A stretch of DNA of 64,000 nt from an uncultured Lachnospiraceae bacterium (GCA_947174015.1 CAMWHJ010000007.1:1-64000); one strand, 5' to 3'; shown: positions 8,696 through 18,529, numbered from the stretch's first letter. The notes: generated by a model from the letters alone, not told the origin. Translations and numbers: made by a program.

Positions 8696-9083
8696 GGGAT
8701 ATACGTTGATTATGGATATTGATGGAACATTGTGTCCAATCAGGAAAAAGGATGAGAGTTATGCGGATTTAGTGCCCTATAAGGAGATGGTTGAGAAGAT
8801 TAGGCAGTGTAAGGCGGATGGTGCAAAAATTGTCTTATTTTCATCGCGGAATATGAATTCTTATGATGGAAACCTGGGACTTATCAATAAAGAAACGGCA
8901 CCTATTATTCTTGCCTGGCTGGAAAAATGGGACATTCCATATGATGAGATATTGTTGGGGAAACCTTGGCCGGGACATCAAGGCTTTTATGTGGATGACA
9001 GAGCAGTGAGGCCGGATGAATTTTTGAAGTATTCCCCGGAGGAACTGACAAGAATCTGTGAGGATTCCAGATGTAAGGAATAA
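8688..9083 (+). CDS. HAD-family phosphatase, capsule-biosynthesis type
   Basis: A 131-aa protein. DIDGTLCP (Asp10 and Asp12) is HAD motif I, VLFSSRNM gives the motif II Ser/Thr region, and GFYVDDRAVRP is the acidic motif. Its size and the HAD layout match the small phosphatases encoded in capsule and exopolysaccharide loci. A TTG nine bases earlier also opens the frame, but ATG 8688 has AAAGGAG upstream at normal spacing. It overlaps the phosphotransferase by 8 nt, so the two are almost certainly co-translated, perhaps as opposing or sequential kinase/phosphatase steps on a sugar. Soluble, cytoplasmic. Confidence 0.8.
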   Translation: MYKGYTLIMDIDGTLCPIRKKDESYADLVPYKEMVEKIRQCKADGAKIVLFSSRNMNSYDGNLGLINKETAPIILAWLEKWDIPYDEILLGKPWPGHQGFYVDDRAVRPDEFLKYSPEELTRICEDSRCKE

Positions 9084-9172
9084 AGGGACAACAAGGACAG
9101 CGGGAAACAGAGAATGAGAGATGGCTTTTGCCCCGGTATTCTTTTGTGGTAAAATAGAAATTGTATTTTCAG

Positions 9173-9220
9173 AAAAGAGAGTATTTCACATGATTGGTAT
9201 CTGTGAGAATACTCTCTTTT
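9173..9220 (+). terminator. Rho-independent terminator of the glycan operon
   Basis: AAAAGAGAGTATTTCACA (9173-9190) pairs with TGTGAGAATACTCTCTTTT (9202-9220) with one bulge, and ends in a T-run. It is 90 bp after the HAD phosphatase. Confidence 0.8.
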
Positions 9221-9250
9221 ATATTCTGCACTGTTATTCGAAAATAATTT

Positions 9251-9383
9251 GTAACTATTCAGTACCCTCATAGTTACAAGCAAAGAACCATGCAAAATTG
9301 CCTACGGCAATGGTTCTTTGCCTGTTATATCCACTTTTTCTTACGGTCTGTGCAGTAAATGCACAGACCTACTGAACAGTTAC
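9251..9383 (+). repeat. 133-bp MITE-like repeat, copy 2, with 8-bp target duplication
   Basis: Full-length copy. Flanked by exact direct repeats AATAATTT (9243-9250 and 9384-9391). All three hairpins are intact. Confidence 0.95.
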
Positions 9384-9576
9384 AATAATTTATCTATTGG
9401 ACTATTATTTAAATCATGTAAGTTAGACGGTATTTTTGCCTTTTGCACATTGAATGTTAATTTTCATCAGTATTATCCGAAATAAAAGATAAAATGCTAT
9501 TACATTTTTTGATACAAAATAATAATTATGATTTTAAGGCAGAGATGAAGAGGAGGTAATATAAATCAAAAAGATG

Positions 9577-9619
9577 TAACTATTCAGTACAAAAAGGTGT
9601 ATTTACTGTGCAGTTGTAA
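9577..9619 (+). repeat. Short relic of the repeat upstream of the metallopeptidase gene
   Basis: A full left end, GTAACTATTCAGTA, is followed by only about 30 nt that resemble the loop of hairpin 3 (TATTTACTGTGCAG) and a right end TTGTAA. It is an internal-deletion derivative 33 bp before the start of the next gene, so it may lie in that gene's leader or promoter. Confidence 0.6.
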
Positions 9620-9651
9620 AAGGGTAGAATACGAGAACAGGAGAGAGCTAT

Positions 9652-12600
9652 ATGAGAAAAAACTTAAAAAGATTTTTGGCAGCTTTATTCGTAATTGCTA
9701 TTTGCCTGACTAATATCAATGGATTTGAGGCAATACAGGAAGTAAAAGCTGCAGATACTTCATCAGTAACAGTAAAGAATTATGATTTTGAAAGTGCCAA
9801 AAAAAACAGCAGTGGTAAATGGGAAGCAGATGACTGGGAGAAAAATGATCATGCAGAGGTAGTCTTGTCCGGAGGGATAAATAATTCTAAGTGTCTAAAA
9901 ATAACCAATGATACATATGAATACCATGCAACGACACAAACCTTACAGTTGGAACCAAATACAGAATATATGCTTACAGGTTATATTAAAGGAGAAAATA
10001 TTGTTGGCAAAATGGATGGCAATAGGGAAGTTGGTGATGGAGCAACCATAGATTTTGATGAAAATACGGCATATATGGTGGAACATATAAATAACTGGAA
10101 AACAGGTACTTTTGATTGGACAAAAGTTACCGTATATTTTATATCACCATCCAAGGGAGATGTAAAAATAAGATGCCGGTTAGGACATTATTGGGGAAAT
10201 GCCAAAGGAACTGCGTATTTTGACAATATAAAAATTGAGAAAAAAGCATTTCCCAATGACTCTTCTGTAAACAGAGTAAAGGTGAAAAATAAAAATGTAG
10301 GAGGGTATATTACAAAAGATATTGTAAATAAAATTGGGATGGATAAGTATCAATCATGGTTGAATGAAATGCAGGAAGCATATGAGGCATATATGGATTT
10401 AACCGGCAGTTGTCCTTATAATGGAGATGTGCTGAATATAATTAACACTGATGAACCTATGATACAGCAGTATGTAGCAATAGGCAATTTTAATCCTCTT
10501 TTACATAATAGAGATATAATGAATAGTTTTACAGATTATGCAAATCATGGGTATATAAGTTTTGCTGATTTGCATGAAATGGGACATGCCTTTGACAATG
10601 TAAAGGAAAATAATACAGAAACATATGGTTGGGATTTTGATGATGAATTCTGGGCAAATACAAAGATGCTTTATGTTTTTGACGCTACTAATATTAGTAC
10701 CTTCATGGGCGATAAGGAAAGAAAGAATAGTGCAGAAATGATGGAATATTATAAAACTGTGGGAGGTGGTTATGATGATACCATTGCAAAAGGTAAATTT
10801 GCAATCGATGGAAATGGTGATGCACTGACTTATGTATTTATTAAAATAATTCAGAAAATTGGCTGGGAGCCATTTAAGACCACTTTCCGACAGTATGTAA
10901 ATAAAGAAATTTCCACTCCGGATACAAATTTTGCAAAACTTGATAAGTATTTGTACATATTACAGCAAAATTACAATCCTGAAGGTAATGAAGTAATGGA
11001 TTGTATTGGAAACACCGATTATGAGATCATCAGGAATGGAATGAAAAATTCTACAGATGATAAAATGGATAAAACTAAGCAGCAATATATGGCAGATATC
11101 AAAGAAAAAATTAACGCAGGTAATTATCAGGAAAATATTATTACAATTATGAAGCAAGCCAGCCGTGATATTGAACATGCAGGCTCTGAGACGGAAGCAA
11201 AGCAATATTATAATAGTTTAAATACTACCTTAAGCAAGATAAAGTCAGTAACCTTCAAAAATTTTGATGGTACGGTATTAAAAAAAGAACAAGTTATAGA
11301 GGGAGAAGCGGCAACACCGCCGACTGCCACTAAGCGAGGTTATACTTTCATAGGCTGGGATAAGTCGTATACAAATATTAGGACGGACATGGTATTAACA
11401 GCTCAATTTAGGGCAACAGAAAACAAAGTAGTTATCTATTATAAGGGATTTGAGAATGCATATATTCATTATCAAATAGGCAGTGGTGCATGGACGGTGG
11501 TTCCCGGCATGAAAATGGAACCCTGCACAGATTTAGCAGGATTTAATTATAAGGCAGAAGTTTCTCTGGGAACGGCAGATAAATTAACTTGTTGTTTTAA
11601 TAATGGAAATGGTACTTGGGACAATAATTCAACCAGTAATTACACATTTAAGGCAGGATATTATACATTTACAGCTTCAGCTTCATCGGAAAACCGTATC
11701 AAAGAAATTGAAGCTCCTGTATTGTCAACAAAGATAACAAGTTTAACAACAAATTATCCCAATGGACTTACCATCAGCAGTGATGTAACTATAACAGCAG
11801 AAGTATCAAATGCGAAACCAGGGACAACATACTCCTACTATGCAATCATAAATGGTTCTGCTGCTGCAATAGCGAAAGATACAACCAACTTATCTGTAAA
11901 CTGGCATCCGAATGCAGTGGGTACATATACCTTAAAGGCAGAAGCAAAATACAATGGACAGATTGTGGCTGATAAGACCACTTCCATTGTGGTAAATGAA
12001 AGAATGTCATTAAGTTCTCCCACAGGAAACACAACCATTTACAAAGGAAAGGAAGCAACATTTAATTTAAGTGCAACAGGAGGAACCGGAAAAATTACTT
12101 ATACATATGCTTACACAAAATCATGGAGTCAGACAAAGATTATCTTGCAAAGCAGTACAAATCCCACGTTAAAGTGGACACCATCGGAAAGTGGTTATTA
12201 TCAATTATGGTACGAGGCATCCGATGAAGGTGGATATCATGCACCAGGTGGATATATTACAGTGAATGTGGAAGAAGCAGCAGAAAACAAGGTGGTAATC
12301 TATTATAAGGGATTTGAGAATGCGTATATTCATTATCAAATAGGCAGCGGTGCATGGACGGTGGTTCCCGGCATGAAAATGGAACCCAGCACAGATCTGG
12401 AAGGATTTGATTATAAAGCAGAAGTTTGTCTGGGAACGGAAGATAAATTAACTTGTTGTTTCAATGATGGAAATGGTACTTGGGATAATAATTCAACCAG
12501 AAATTATACATTTATGGCAGGGTATTATACCTGTAAAAATGGTGTAATTACTCAAATTGAAAAACCAGAAAAGAAATTAACAGTTACATCTTTGGTGAGC

Positions 12601-13416
12601 AAGTATCCAAAAGGTATTACTGGTCTGAGGTCAACAGAATTAACTGCAACTGTAGCAAATGCACAGGGAAGTGTTAAATATACGTTTACAGATACAGATG
12701 CTAATGGTACAGTGAAAACAATTGTATCAAAAACAACCAATTCGAAAATTTACTGGCTCCCCAGTAGTTATGGAGAACATGTGATTACGGTTATTGCTGA
12801 AGATAGTATCAGTACAGCCACAAAGACCATGAACATTACTGTAAATGAAAATATTACGGTTACATTTGCAGGGGAACAAACTGTTTATGTGGGGGATTCG
12901 GCAAAGTTTTCCATGAGTGCAACAGGTGGAACTGGTGTGATCACTTATAATTTTTATTATACACAGTGGCCAGACAATACAAAAATTCAGTTGCAGAGCA
13001 GTACAAACAATACACTCATATGGTATCCAGAGAATACAGGAACTTACCAGTTGTATTATAAGGTATCAGATGAAGGAGGAGAGAGCAAGGAAGTTGGTTA
13101 TAAGGAGGTAAAAGTTCAGGAGAGACCATACGAAGAAAATAAAGTAGTTATTTATTATAGCGGATTTAATAATCCAAAGATGCATTATCAAATAGGAGAT
13201 GGTCCTTGGACGGCAGACTTTGGTGTATTTATGCAGCAGAGCGATGATGTGGATGGATTTAAATATATGTTGGAAATTCATTTGGGCACAGCAGATGAAC
13301 TGACGGCATGTTTTAATGATGGAAATGGTACATGGGATAATAATGGCGGTAATAATTATAAGTTTAAGGCAGGGTATTATACTTTGAAAAATGGTATAAT
13401 TACGAAGCTCAAGTAA
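9652..13416 (+). CDS. Secreted M60-like zinc metallopeptidase with starch-binding-like modules
   Basis: A 1254-aa protein. Residues 1-33 are a signal peptide ending VKAAD. A carbohydrate-binding-like beta domain follows (about 40-195). The catalytic domain has HEMGH at 308-312 and Glu332 in DDEFW, spacing that fits the HExxH(8-24)E pattern of the M60/enhancin-like gluzincins. Next come an InlB-type repeat (about 535-590, GYTFIGWD), then three CBM25/26-like modules at about 590-680, 878-965 and 1161-1254 (YIHYQIGSGAW ... GNGTWDNN). Between them are Ig-like domains of the Y_Y_Y type ending in IVVN or ITVN. No LPXTG anchor or S-layer motif is seen, so it is probably released or held through the binding modules. 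Likely attacks glycoproteins such as mucin; substrate is inferred. Start has GGAGAG 6-7 nt upstream. Confidence 0.85.
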   Translation: MRKNLKRFLAALFVIAICLTNINGFEAIQEVKAADTSSVTVKNYDFESAKKNSSGKWEADDWEKNDHAEVVLSGGINNSKCLKITNDTYEYHATTQTLQLEPNTEYMLTGYIKGENIVGKMDGNREVGDGATIDFDENTAYMVEHINNWKTGTFDWTKVTVYFISPSKGDVKIRCRLGHYWGNAKGTAYFDNIKIEKKAFPNDSSVNRVKVKNKNVGGYITKDIVNKIGMDKYQSWLNEMQEAYEAYMDLTGSCPYNGDVLNIINTDEPMIQQYVAIGNFNPLLHNRDIMNSFTDYANHGYISFADLHEMGHAFDNVKENNTETYGWDFDDEFWANTKMLYVFDATNISTFMGDKERKNSAEMMEYYKTVGGGYDDTIAKGKFAIDGNGDALTYVFIKIIQKIGWEPFKTTFRQYVNKEISTPDTNFAKLDKYLYILQQNYNPEGNEVMDCIGNTDYEIIRNGMKNSTDDKMDKTKQQYMADIKEKINAGNYQENIITIMKQASRDIEHAGSETEAKQYYNSLNTTLSKIKSVTFKNFDGTVLKKEQVIEGEAATPPTATKRGYTFIGWDKSYTNIRTDMVLTAQFRATENKVVIYYKGFENAYIHYQIGSGAWTVVPGMKMEPCTDLAGFNYKAEVSLGTADKLTCCFNNGNGTWDNNSTSNYTFKAGYYTFTASASSENRIKEIEAPVLSTKITSLTTNYPNGLTISSDVTITAEVSNAKPGTTYSYYAIINGSAAAIAKDTTNLSVNWHPNAVGTYTLKAEAKYNGQIVADKTTSIVVNERMSLSSPTGNTTIYKGKEATFNLSATGGTGKITYTYAYTKSWSQTKIILQSSTNPTLKWTPSESGYYQLWYEASDEGGYHAPGGYITVNVEEAAENKVVIYYKGFENAYIHYQIGSGAWTVVPGMKMEPSTDLEGFDYKAEVCLGTEDKLTCCFNDGNGTWDNNSTRNYTFMAGYYTCKNGVITQIEKPEKKLTVTSLVSKYPKGITGLRSTELTATVANAQGSVKYTFTDTDANGTVKTIVSKTTNSKIYWLPSSYGEHVITVIAEDSISTATKTMNITVNENITVTFAGEQTVYVGDSAKFSMSATGGTGVITYNFYYTQWPDNTKIQLQSSTNNTLIWYPENTGTYQLYYKVSDEGGESKEVGYKEVKVQERPYEENKVVIYYSGFNNPKMHYQIGDGPWTADFGVFMQQSDDVDGFKYMLEIHLGTADELTACFNDGNGTWDNNGGNNYKFKAGYYTLKNGIITKLK

Positions 13417-13735
13417 ATATAAGGTATGGAAAAGGCTTATTGTCATGACTGACGGATAGGTCTTTTCGTTATTTATGGCAGCATGTTTTTGTCCAGGGCA
13501 AGCAGCTTTGTTGTGATTATCAAGTGCTTCCTTTTCAGCTTGAATAATGAAAGGGAATCTAATCCAGCTAAAATGGCTTATGTTCATATTTTTATTACCA
13601 GTTTAATATCATAAACTCCTGCACTTACATAGAATTAAGGTTATAAGCGGCTTTTTCTTGTTATTCTGTGCTCCAATACTTACAGCATCCCCTACATATC
13701 CAAAAGGATTACGATTTTCAGTTGCAGAAAAACTT
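13417..13735 (+). other. Intergenic stretch without an identified gene
   Basis: Lies between convergent genes. Only an imperfect stem near 13430-13467 could serve as a terminator for the metallopeptidase. An open frame on the minus strand crosses it but mostly shadows the upstream gene. Confidence 0.5.
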
Positions 13736-14167
13736 CTACACATTTAAATACATATCAACAAATTTACTATAATCACAACGCATATCTTCTGTTTCTCCAA
13801 ATTTAACAGACATATATGCATTTTCTATTTTCTTTAAAAATTTGATGTGTACATTTGTTTTGTAGTTTGTTAAATCTATGATAATGTCATCTAATAACGT
13901 TTTTCCTATAGTATTTTTCCTTCTATCTACTGCATCAATCATCTCTTTCCTGTTTTCATAAAACATAATATCCCATATTGTTGCCTGCAAATATTCATCT
14001 CCTCTATCAAATTCAATAATTTGTTTTCCTTTTTCCAATGCCTTATTTGGATTTCTACTTTCAAGAATGTTGAATGCTTCTGCAACTTCCTCGAAATCCA
14101 GCATATCTTCAATAAGTTTAACTAATTCGTCACTATTTAATTCATATAAATATTCGTATCTTTCCAT
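13736..14167 (-). CDS. Imm30-like immunity protein (putative)
   Basis: A 143-aa acidic, helical, soluble protein. Its repeated helix pattern (ELVKLIEDMLDFEEVAEAF, then a hydrophobic DIIIDLTNYK) resembles Imm30-type immunity proteins of polymorphic toxin systems; the match is by general appearance only. ATG is preceded on its strand by AAGGAAAAAT. It lies 154 bp downstream of a SUKH-type immunity gene on the same strand, which strengthens the assignment. No toxin gene is visible beside it. AT content is higher than in the housekeeping genes, suggesting later acquisition. Confidence 0.6.
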   Translation of the reverse strand: MERYEYLYELNSDELVKLIEDMLDFEEVAEAFNILESRNPNKALEKGKQIIEFDRGDEYLQATIWDIMFYENRKEMIDAVDRRKNTIGKTLLDDIIIDLTNYKTNVHIKFLKKIENAYMSVKFGETEDMRCDYSKFVDMYLNV

Positions 14168-14321
14168 ATTTTTCCTTCTATTTCACTGGTTTTAATATTA
14201 CAGTTGCCCAATATAGTTTACCTGTTTTTATTCTTTCTAAACTTAATACTATGGGGTTGACTTAAAGTTTTCGTCTTAAGGCGAGGTTTTTCCCCTTATA
14301 CAGACAATAATTTTGTATATA

Positions 14322-14699
14322 TTACCATTCTCCATTAATATCATCTTTTACTTCTTTTATAAAAGAAAGTAAATCTTCCCATGCTGGTTCCTCAATTTCC
14401 ATTCCTGATTCATGCTCCCAATAAGTAAAATAATATCCATCTTTGCTTTTATGCTTTGAACATAACCAAAAGTTGTAATAATTGTCTTGTCCAAATACAA
14501 ACCAATTCGGATTAAATGGTTGACGCTCAGATTTTTTTATTGCAAGCTCTACATCATAAATTCTTCCAAAAGGCAACTCTACATTTCTTATTTTTTCATA
14601 AAATTCTCTCATAACCAAAGGTATTTCACCCGTCATTTCTGAACTTCCTTTGGTTATTTCTGCTCCGATACTTTCTAAATATTTTATTAATTCTTCCAT
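14322..14699 (-). CDS. SMI1/KNR4 (SUKH)-family immunity protein
   Basis: A 125-aa protein with the SUKH pattern: an early helix, IPLVMREFYEKIRNVELPFG, a strand segment NWFVFGQDNYYNFWLC and an acidic C-terminal helix (AWEDLLSFIKEV). SUKH proteins commonly neutralise nuclease or other toxins delivered between bacteria. On its strand TTAAGGAGGCGTTTTA precedes the ATG, a good ribosome site. It precedes the Imm30-like gene. Without a toxin these look like orphan immunity genes that protect against neighbours; this role is inferred. Confidence 0.7.
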   Translation of the reverse strand: MEELIKYLESIGAEITKGSSEMTGEIPLVMREFYEKIRNVELPFGRIYDVELAIKKSERQPFNPNWFVFGQDNYYNFWLCSKHKSKDGYYFTYWEHESGMEIEEPAWEDLLSFIKEVKDDINGEW

Positions 14700-14825
14700 T
14701 AAAACGCCTCCTTAAGACAACTAGAGGATAGCTGAAACCTATGTACTCTAGTGAGATATCAATATATGAAAATAGTCGTCTACCTGACCAAAGCAGGGCA
14801 ACGATTTTTTATTTTGTATGTTCAG

Positions 14826-14867
14826 AATTGCCTACGGCAATGGTTCTTTGCCTGTTATAGCCACTTT
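14826..14867 (+). repeat. Internal fragment of the MITE-like repeat
   Basis: Matches the central 42 bp of the family (TTGCCTACGGCAATGG through CCTGTTATAGCCACTTT) but lacks both ends and hairpin 3. Confidence 0.75.
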
Positions 14868-15146
14868 AAAAGGAAATAATGTGGGTATTGTTCCAAAAAA
14901 TGAATCCAACGAGGGGATACTGTGCACACAAATTCATACCATGGTGTATAAGGCAGTCGCTATTCCACTGGAAATCACTGTAAATTTGAAACAACTAAAG
15001 TATAGCACAAAGATGTAAACAAAGCTACTAGACCTTTGGATATAAACCGTCCTGATAGCTGTGCCTTTCCGTTTCTAATGCCCGGAGAGGAATTGAAATT
15101 GTTTCCCAAGCCGAAAAAATTTTTGGCAAATAATGGGAATTGGTAA
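14868..15146 (+). pseudogene. Decayed coding fragment of unknown origin
   Basis: Two adjoining frames look protein-like. The first reads through KGNNVGIVPKNESNEG and ends at 15018. The second, open from 15006, contains RPLDINRPDSC and GEELKLFPKPKKFLANNGNW and stops at 15146. They overlap near 15006-15018, as expected for one frameshifted gene. No start is present. I do not recognise the protein. Confidence 0.35.
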
Positions 15147-15234
15147 GATGTTAAAAACATTATAATACATAATTCCTATAATCTTGTAAAAATCAAGGGA
15201 AAATCTTATAATAATTAGTAAAATGGAAATATCA

Positions 15235-15263
15235 GTGTGATGTGCTGTTGACACATCACACTA
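15235..15263 (+). promoter_or_regulatory. Perfect 11-bp inverted repeat before the AraC-type gene
   Basis: AGTGTGATGTG, a 7-nt loop, then CACATCACACT. It is 45 bp before the regulator's start. It could be an operator for autoregulation or a leader hairpin; it has no U-run. Confidence 0.5.
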
Positions 15264-15307
15264 TACCAAAACACAGTGGGAGCAGGAAAAAATTGGAGGC
15301 ACAAATC

Positions 15308-16177
15308 ATGGAACCACAACAAGAAATGTTCACAGCCACAAAAGAAGTAGTCTCTTCCGATCGGCTTCTCTATACTCCTTCGCCTTTTGCGAAAACTAAT
15401 TTGATGCATTTGCAGGAAATTGGAAAGCTGAAGGCACAAATACCACATAAAAGCATGCGCAGTCATTTAACTTCGTACTTGTGTTTTCTGGTGTTGGAGG
15501 GCAGCGGACAGCTTTCCTATCATGACAGAAACTATGAATTAAAGCAGGGAGATTGTGTGTTTATTGACTGTCAGCAGAAATATTGTCATAGTACATCTGA
15601 AAATCTCTGGACTCTTCAGTGGGTGCATTTCTTTGGACCATCATTGACTGCAATATATGACAAATATGTGGAAAGAGGTGGACAACCGGTATTTCATCCT
15701 CATAAATTTAAAGAAATGGCAGATATTATTACAGAGATTTATGCTCTTGCTCATTCGGCAGACCATATTAAGGATATGAGAATTAATGAGAAATTAGCCA
15801 GTCTTATCACTGTGCTGATGGAAGAATCTTGGCATCCGGAGAACTTTGGGACAGAAAAGAAAAGGCTGGAATTAAAGGAAATTCGGGAATATCTGGATAA
15901 TCACTATACGGAAAAGGTGTCTTTGGATGAACTTGCGGAGTTGTTTTTTATCAACAAATATCATATGGTGAGAAGTTTCAAAAAAACCTTTGGAAGTACC
16001 ATTAATAATTACATTCTTGTAAAACGAATCACCCATGCAAAACAGATGCTGCGTTTCAGTGATAAAAGTTTGGAGGAGATTGGCAGTGAGGCAGGGTTTA
16101 CCGATGCACAGTATTTTTGCCGCATGTTTAAAAGGGTGGAAGGGATTACACCGGGAGAGTATCGAAAGCGTTGGTGA
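15308..16177 (+). CDS. AraC-family transcriptional regulator
   Basis: A 289-aa protein. The N-terminal half is a cupin-like effector domain (YHDRNYELKQGDCVFIDCQQ). The C-terminal 100 residues carry the double HTH: VSLDELAELFFINKYHMVRS and FKKTFGSTINNYI, then the LEEIGSEAGFTDAQYFCRMF signature and a final GITPGEYRKRW. The frame opens at 15242, but ATG 15308 has TTGGAGG 7-8 nt upstream and is the likely start. Such regulators usually bind a sugar. The nucleotide-sugar operon starts 250 bp downstream on the same strand and is an obvious candidate target, but a repeat relic lies between, so this is only inference. Confidence 0.9.
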   Translation: MEPQQEMFTATKEVVSSDRLLYTPSPFAKTNLMHLQEIGKLKAQIPHKSMRSHLTSYLCFLVLEGSGQLSYHDRNYELKQGDCVFIDCQQKYCHSTSENLWTLQWVHFFGPSLTAIYDKYVERGGQPVFHPHKFKEMADIITEIYALAHSADHIKDMRINEKLASLITVLMEESWHPENFGTEKKRLELKEIREYLDNHYTEKVSLDELAELFFINKYHMVRSFKKTFGSTINNYILVKRITHAKQMLRFSDKSLEEIGSEAGFTDAQYFCRMFKRVEGITPGEYRKRW

Positions 16178-16319
16178 TGAAAAGTCAATATTGTCCAATT
16201 TAAAGTCAAGATTCTTTATCAAATATATACCTTTTTTATGTTAAACTGCACGAGTAAGATTGTAAAGCTAAATGAAGCAATTATCATGGATTTTTTTATT
16301 TTTGAATCATTTTCTCAAA

Positions 16320-16393
16320 GTCTGTGCAGTAAATGCACAGACCTGTTGAACAGTTACGATTTTTCATACAACTGTGTAGTTACAAAACAGTTA
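16320..16393 (+). repeat. Right-end fragment of the repeat plus a mini-palindrome, upstream of gmd
   Basis: 16320-16357 holds hairpin 3 (GTCTGTGCA/TGCACAGAC) and the right end TGTTGAACAGTTAC. From 16370 a short palindrome follows (AACTGT ... ACAGTT) that closely resembles the one at 25175. Together they occupy the gmd promoter region. Confidence 0.7.
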
Positions 16394-16423
16394 TCATAAT
16401 GATAAGAAAAGGAGTTTATGTAT

Positions 16424-17515
16424 ATGAGCAAAAAAGCGTTAATTACAGGAGTTACCGGTCAGGATGGCTCTTATCTGGCAGAGTTTTTACTAGAGAAGGG
16501 ATATGAAGTGCATGGAACTATTCGGCGTTCCAGTGTGGATTACAGAGAGAGAATTGCCCATTTAGAGGGGGCAGAGAACTTTCATCTTCATTATGCAGAT
16601 CTGGGAGATTCTATGAGTTTGATGGCGGTGATTGGACAAGTGCGCCCCGATGAAATTTATAATTTGGCAGCACAGAGCCATGTACAAGTGTCCTTTGATG
16701 TTCCGGAATATACAGCGGATGTGGTGGCTACCGGAGTGCTGCGTGTGCTGGAGGCAGTACGTCTTTGCGGATTGGCAGATTCCTGCCGCATTTATCAGGC
16801 ATCTACATCTGAACTATATGGAAAGGTGGAGGAAGTTCCGCAGAAAGAGACTACTCCATTTCATCCATACAGTCCATATGCAGTGGCAAAGCAGTATGGC
16901 TATTGGATTGTAAAGGAATACAGAGAGGCTTATCATATGTTCTGCTGTTCGGGGATTTTGTTTAACCATGAATCCGAGCGAAGAGGAGAAACTTTTGTAA
17001 CCAGAAAAATTACATTGGCAGCCGCCCGCATTAAGCAGGGAAAGCAGGATAAGCTTTATCTGGGCAATCTGTCCAGCCTTCGTGATTGGGGATATGCAAA
17101 GGACTATGTGGAATGTATGTGGCTGATTTTACAGAATGAAAAGCCGGAAGACTTTGTGATTGCCACTGGAGAGCAGCATTCCGTTCGGGAGTTCTGTGAA
17201 CTTGCCTTCCGCTATGCGGGAATTGAGCTGGAATGGCAGGGCAGGGATATGGATGAAAAGGGAATTGATAAAGCCACCGGTAAGGTGCTGGTAGAGGTCA
17301 GCCCTGACTTCTACCGTCCTACGGACGTGGTAAATCTTTGGGGTGATCCCACCAAAGCAAAGACAGAGTTGGGATGGAATCCCACCAAAACCAGTTTTGA
17401 AGAACTGGTAAAAATCATGGTGGAACACGATATGAAAAAAGTGGCAGTGGAACGTGCAGAGGAAAATATTTCCTGTAACTTGGAGGAATATTTGGAGAAA
17501 GGGTTTGTGAAGTAA
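16424..17515 (+). CDS. gmd: GDP-mannose 4,6-dehydratase
   Basis: A 363-aa short-chain dehydrogenase/reductase that converts GDP-mannose to GDP-4-keto-6-deoxymannose. The Rossmann motif GVTGQDG is at 9-15, and the catalytic YxxxK is Tyr152-Lys156 in YSPYAVAK. The segment [17 protein letters not shown] is the classic GMD signature, and the length is normal for the family. ATG 16418 also opens the frame but sits only 3 nt from GGAG; ATG 16424 has 9 nt and is preferred. It is first in a four-gene GDP-sugar operon; fcl starts 2 nt after its stop. Confidence 0.95.
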   Translation: MSKKALITGVTGQDGSYLAEFLLEKGYEVHGTIRRSSVDYRERIAHLEGAENFHLHYADLGDSMSLMAVIGQVRPDEIYNLAAQSHVQVSFDVPEYTADVVATGVLRVLEAVRLCGLADSCRIYQASTSELYGKVEEVPQKETTPFHPYSPYAVAKQYGYWIVKEYREAYHMFCCSGILFNHESERRGETFVTRKITLAAARIKQGKQDKLYLGNLSSLRDWGYAKDYVECMWLILQNEKPEDFVIATGEQHSVREFCELAFRYAGIELEWQGRDMDEKGIDKATGKVLVEVSPDFYRPTDVVNLWGDPTKAKTELGWNPTKTSFEELVKIMVEHDMKKVAVERAEENISCNLEEYLEKGFVK

Positions 17516-17517
17516 TT

Positions 17518-18462
17518 ATGATGGAGAAAAATGCAAAGATATACGTGGCAGGTCACAGAGGGATGGTAGGCTCTGCCATTGTAAGGGAATTAGAGCGGCA
17601 GGGATATGAAAATATCATTACCAGAACCCATCAGGAGTTGGACTTGACCAGACAGGAAGCAGTGGAAGCATTCTTTGCAGAGGAAAAACCAGAGTATGTA
17701 TTTTTGGCTGCTGCCAAGGTGGGCGGCATTGTGGCAAATCAAAGTGCATTGGCAGACTTTATGTATGACAATATGATTTTAGAGATGAATGTGATTCATT
17801 CCGCATGGAAAAATAATTGTAAGAAACTGGAATTTTTAGGGTCTTCCTGTATTTACCCAAGAATGGCACCACAACCAATGCAGGAAAGCTGCCTTTTGAC
17901 CTCAGAATTGGAGAAGACCAATGAGGCATACGCACTGGCAAAAATATCTGGGTTAAAATACTGTGAATTTTTAAACAAGCAGTATGGTACCGATTATATA
18001 TCTGTGATGCCAACCAATCTATATGGACCAAATGACAATTACCATCCCACCCACAGTCATGTGCTGCCGGCATTGATCCGCCGTTTCCATGAGGCAAAGG
18101 AGCAGGGCTTATCTTATGTGACTTGCTGGGGGGACGGCAGTCCACTGCGTGAATTTTTATATGTGGATGATTTGGCTAATTTGTGTGTATTTTTGATGAA
18201 TAATTACAGTGGGGACGAGACGGTGAATGCAGGCACAGGGAAAGAACTTTCCATTAAAGAGCTGACGGAACTGGTTGCCAAGGTCATAGGCTATACCGGA
18301 GAAATCCGCTGGGATACCACAAAGCCCAACGGAACTCCAAGAAAGCTGTTGGATGTGAGCAAGGCTGAGAAGTTGGGCTGGAAGTATCGGACAGAATTAG
18401 AGGAGGGAATTCGATTATCTTATGAGGATTTCCTGAATAATCCTATGCGAGCAGAGAGATAA
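17518..18462 (+). CDS. fcl: GDP-L-fucose synthase
   Basis: A 314-aa epimerase/reductase that turns the Gmd product into GDP-L-fucose. It has GHRGMVG (12-18), the SSCIYP motif with Ser109/Ser110, and YALAK with Tyr138-Lys142. The GMD-then-Fcl order makes a complete two-step route from GDP-mannose to GDP-fucose. Two adjacent ATG codons open the frame and no clear ribosome site precedes them, consistent with translational coupling to gmd. GDP-fucose would feed fucosylated surface polysaccharide or glycoprotein; no glycosyltransferase is in the window. Confidence 0.95.
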   Translation: MMEKNAKIYVAGHRGMVGSAIVRELERQGYENIITRTHQELDLTRQEAVEAFFAEEKPEYVFLAAAKVGGIVANQSALADFMYDNMILEMNVIHSAWKNNCKKLEFLGSSCIYPRMAPQPMQESCLLTSELEKTNEAYALAKISGLKYCEFLNKQYGTDYISVMPTNLYGPNDNYHPTHSHVLPALIRRFHEAKEQGLSYVTCWGDGSPLREFLYVDDLANLCVFLMNNYSGDETVNAGTGKELSIKELTELVAKVIGYTGEIRWDTTKPNGTPRKLLDVSKAEKLGWKYRTELEEGIRLSYEDFLNNPMRAER

Positions 18463-18529
18463 ATATCAGGTATTTATGCTCCATCTGGAATTGCAAAACA
18501 CTGAAAAAGAAAGGAAAGCATACAAACTT

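Noticed and set aside
13066..13587. A 173-codon minus-strand frame at the metallopeptidase end
   Set aside because: Most of it is antisense to the starch-binding module; no ribosome site and no protein-like pattern.
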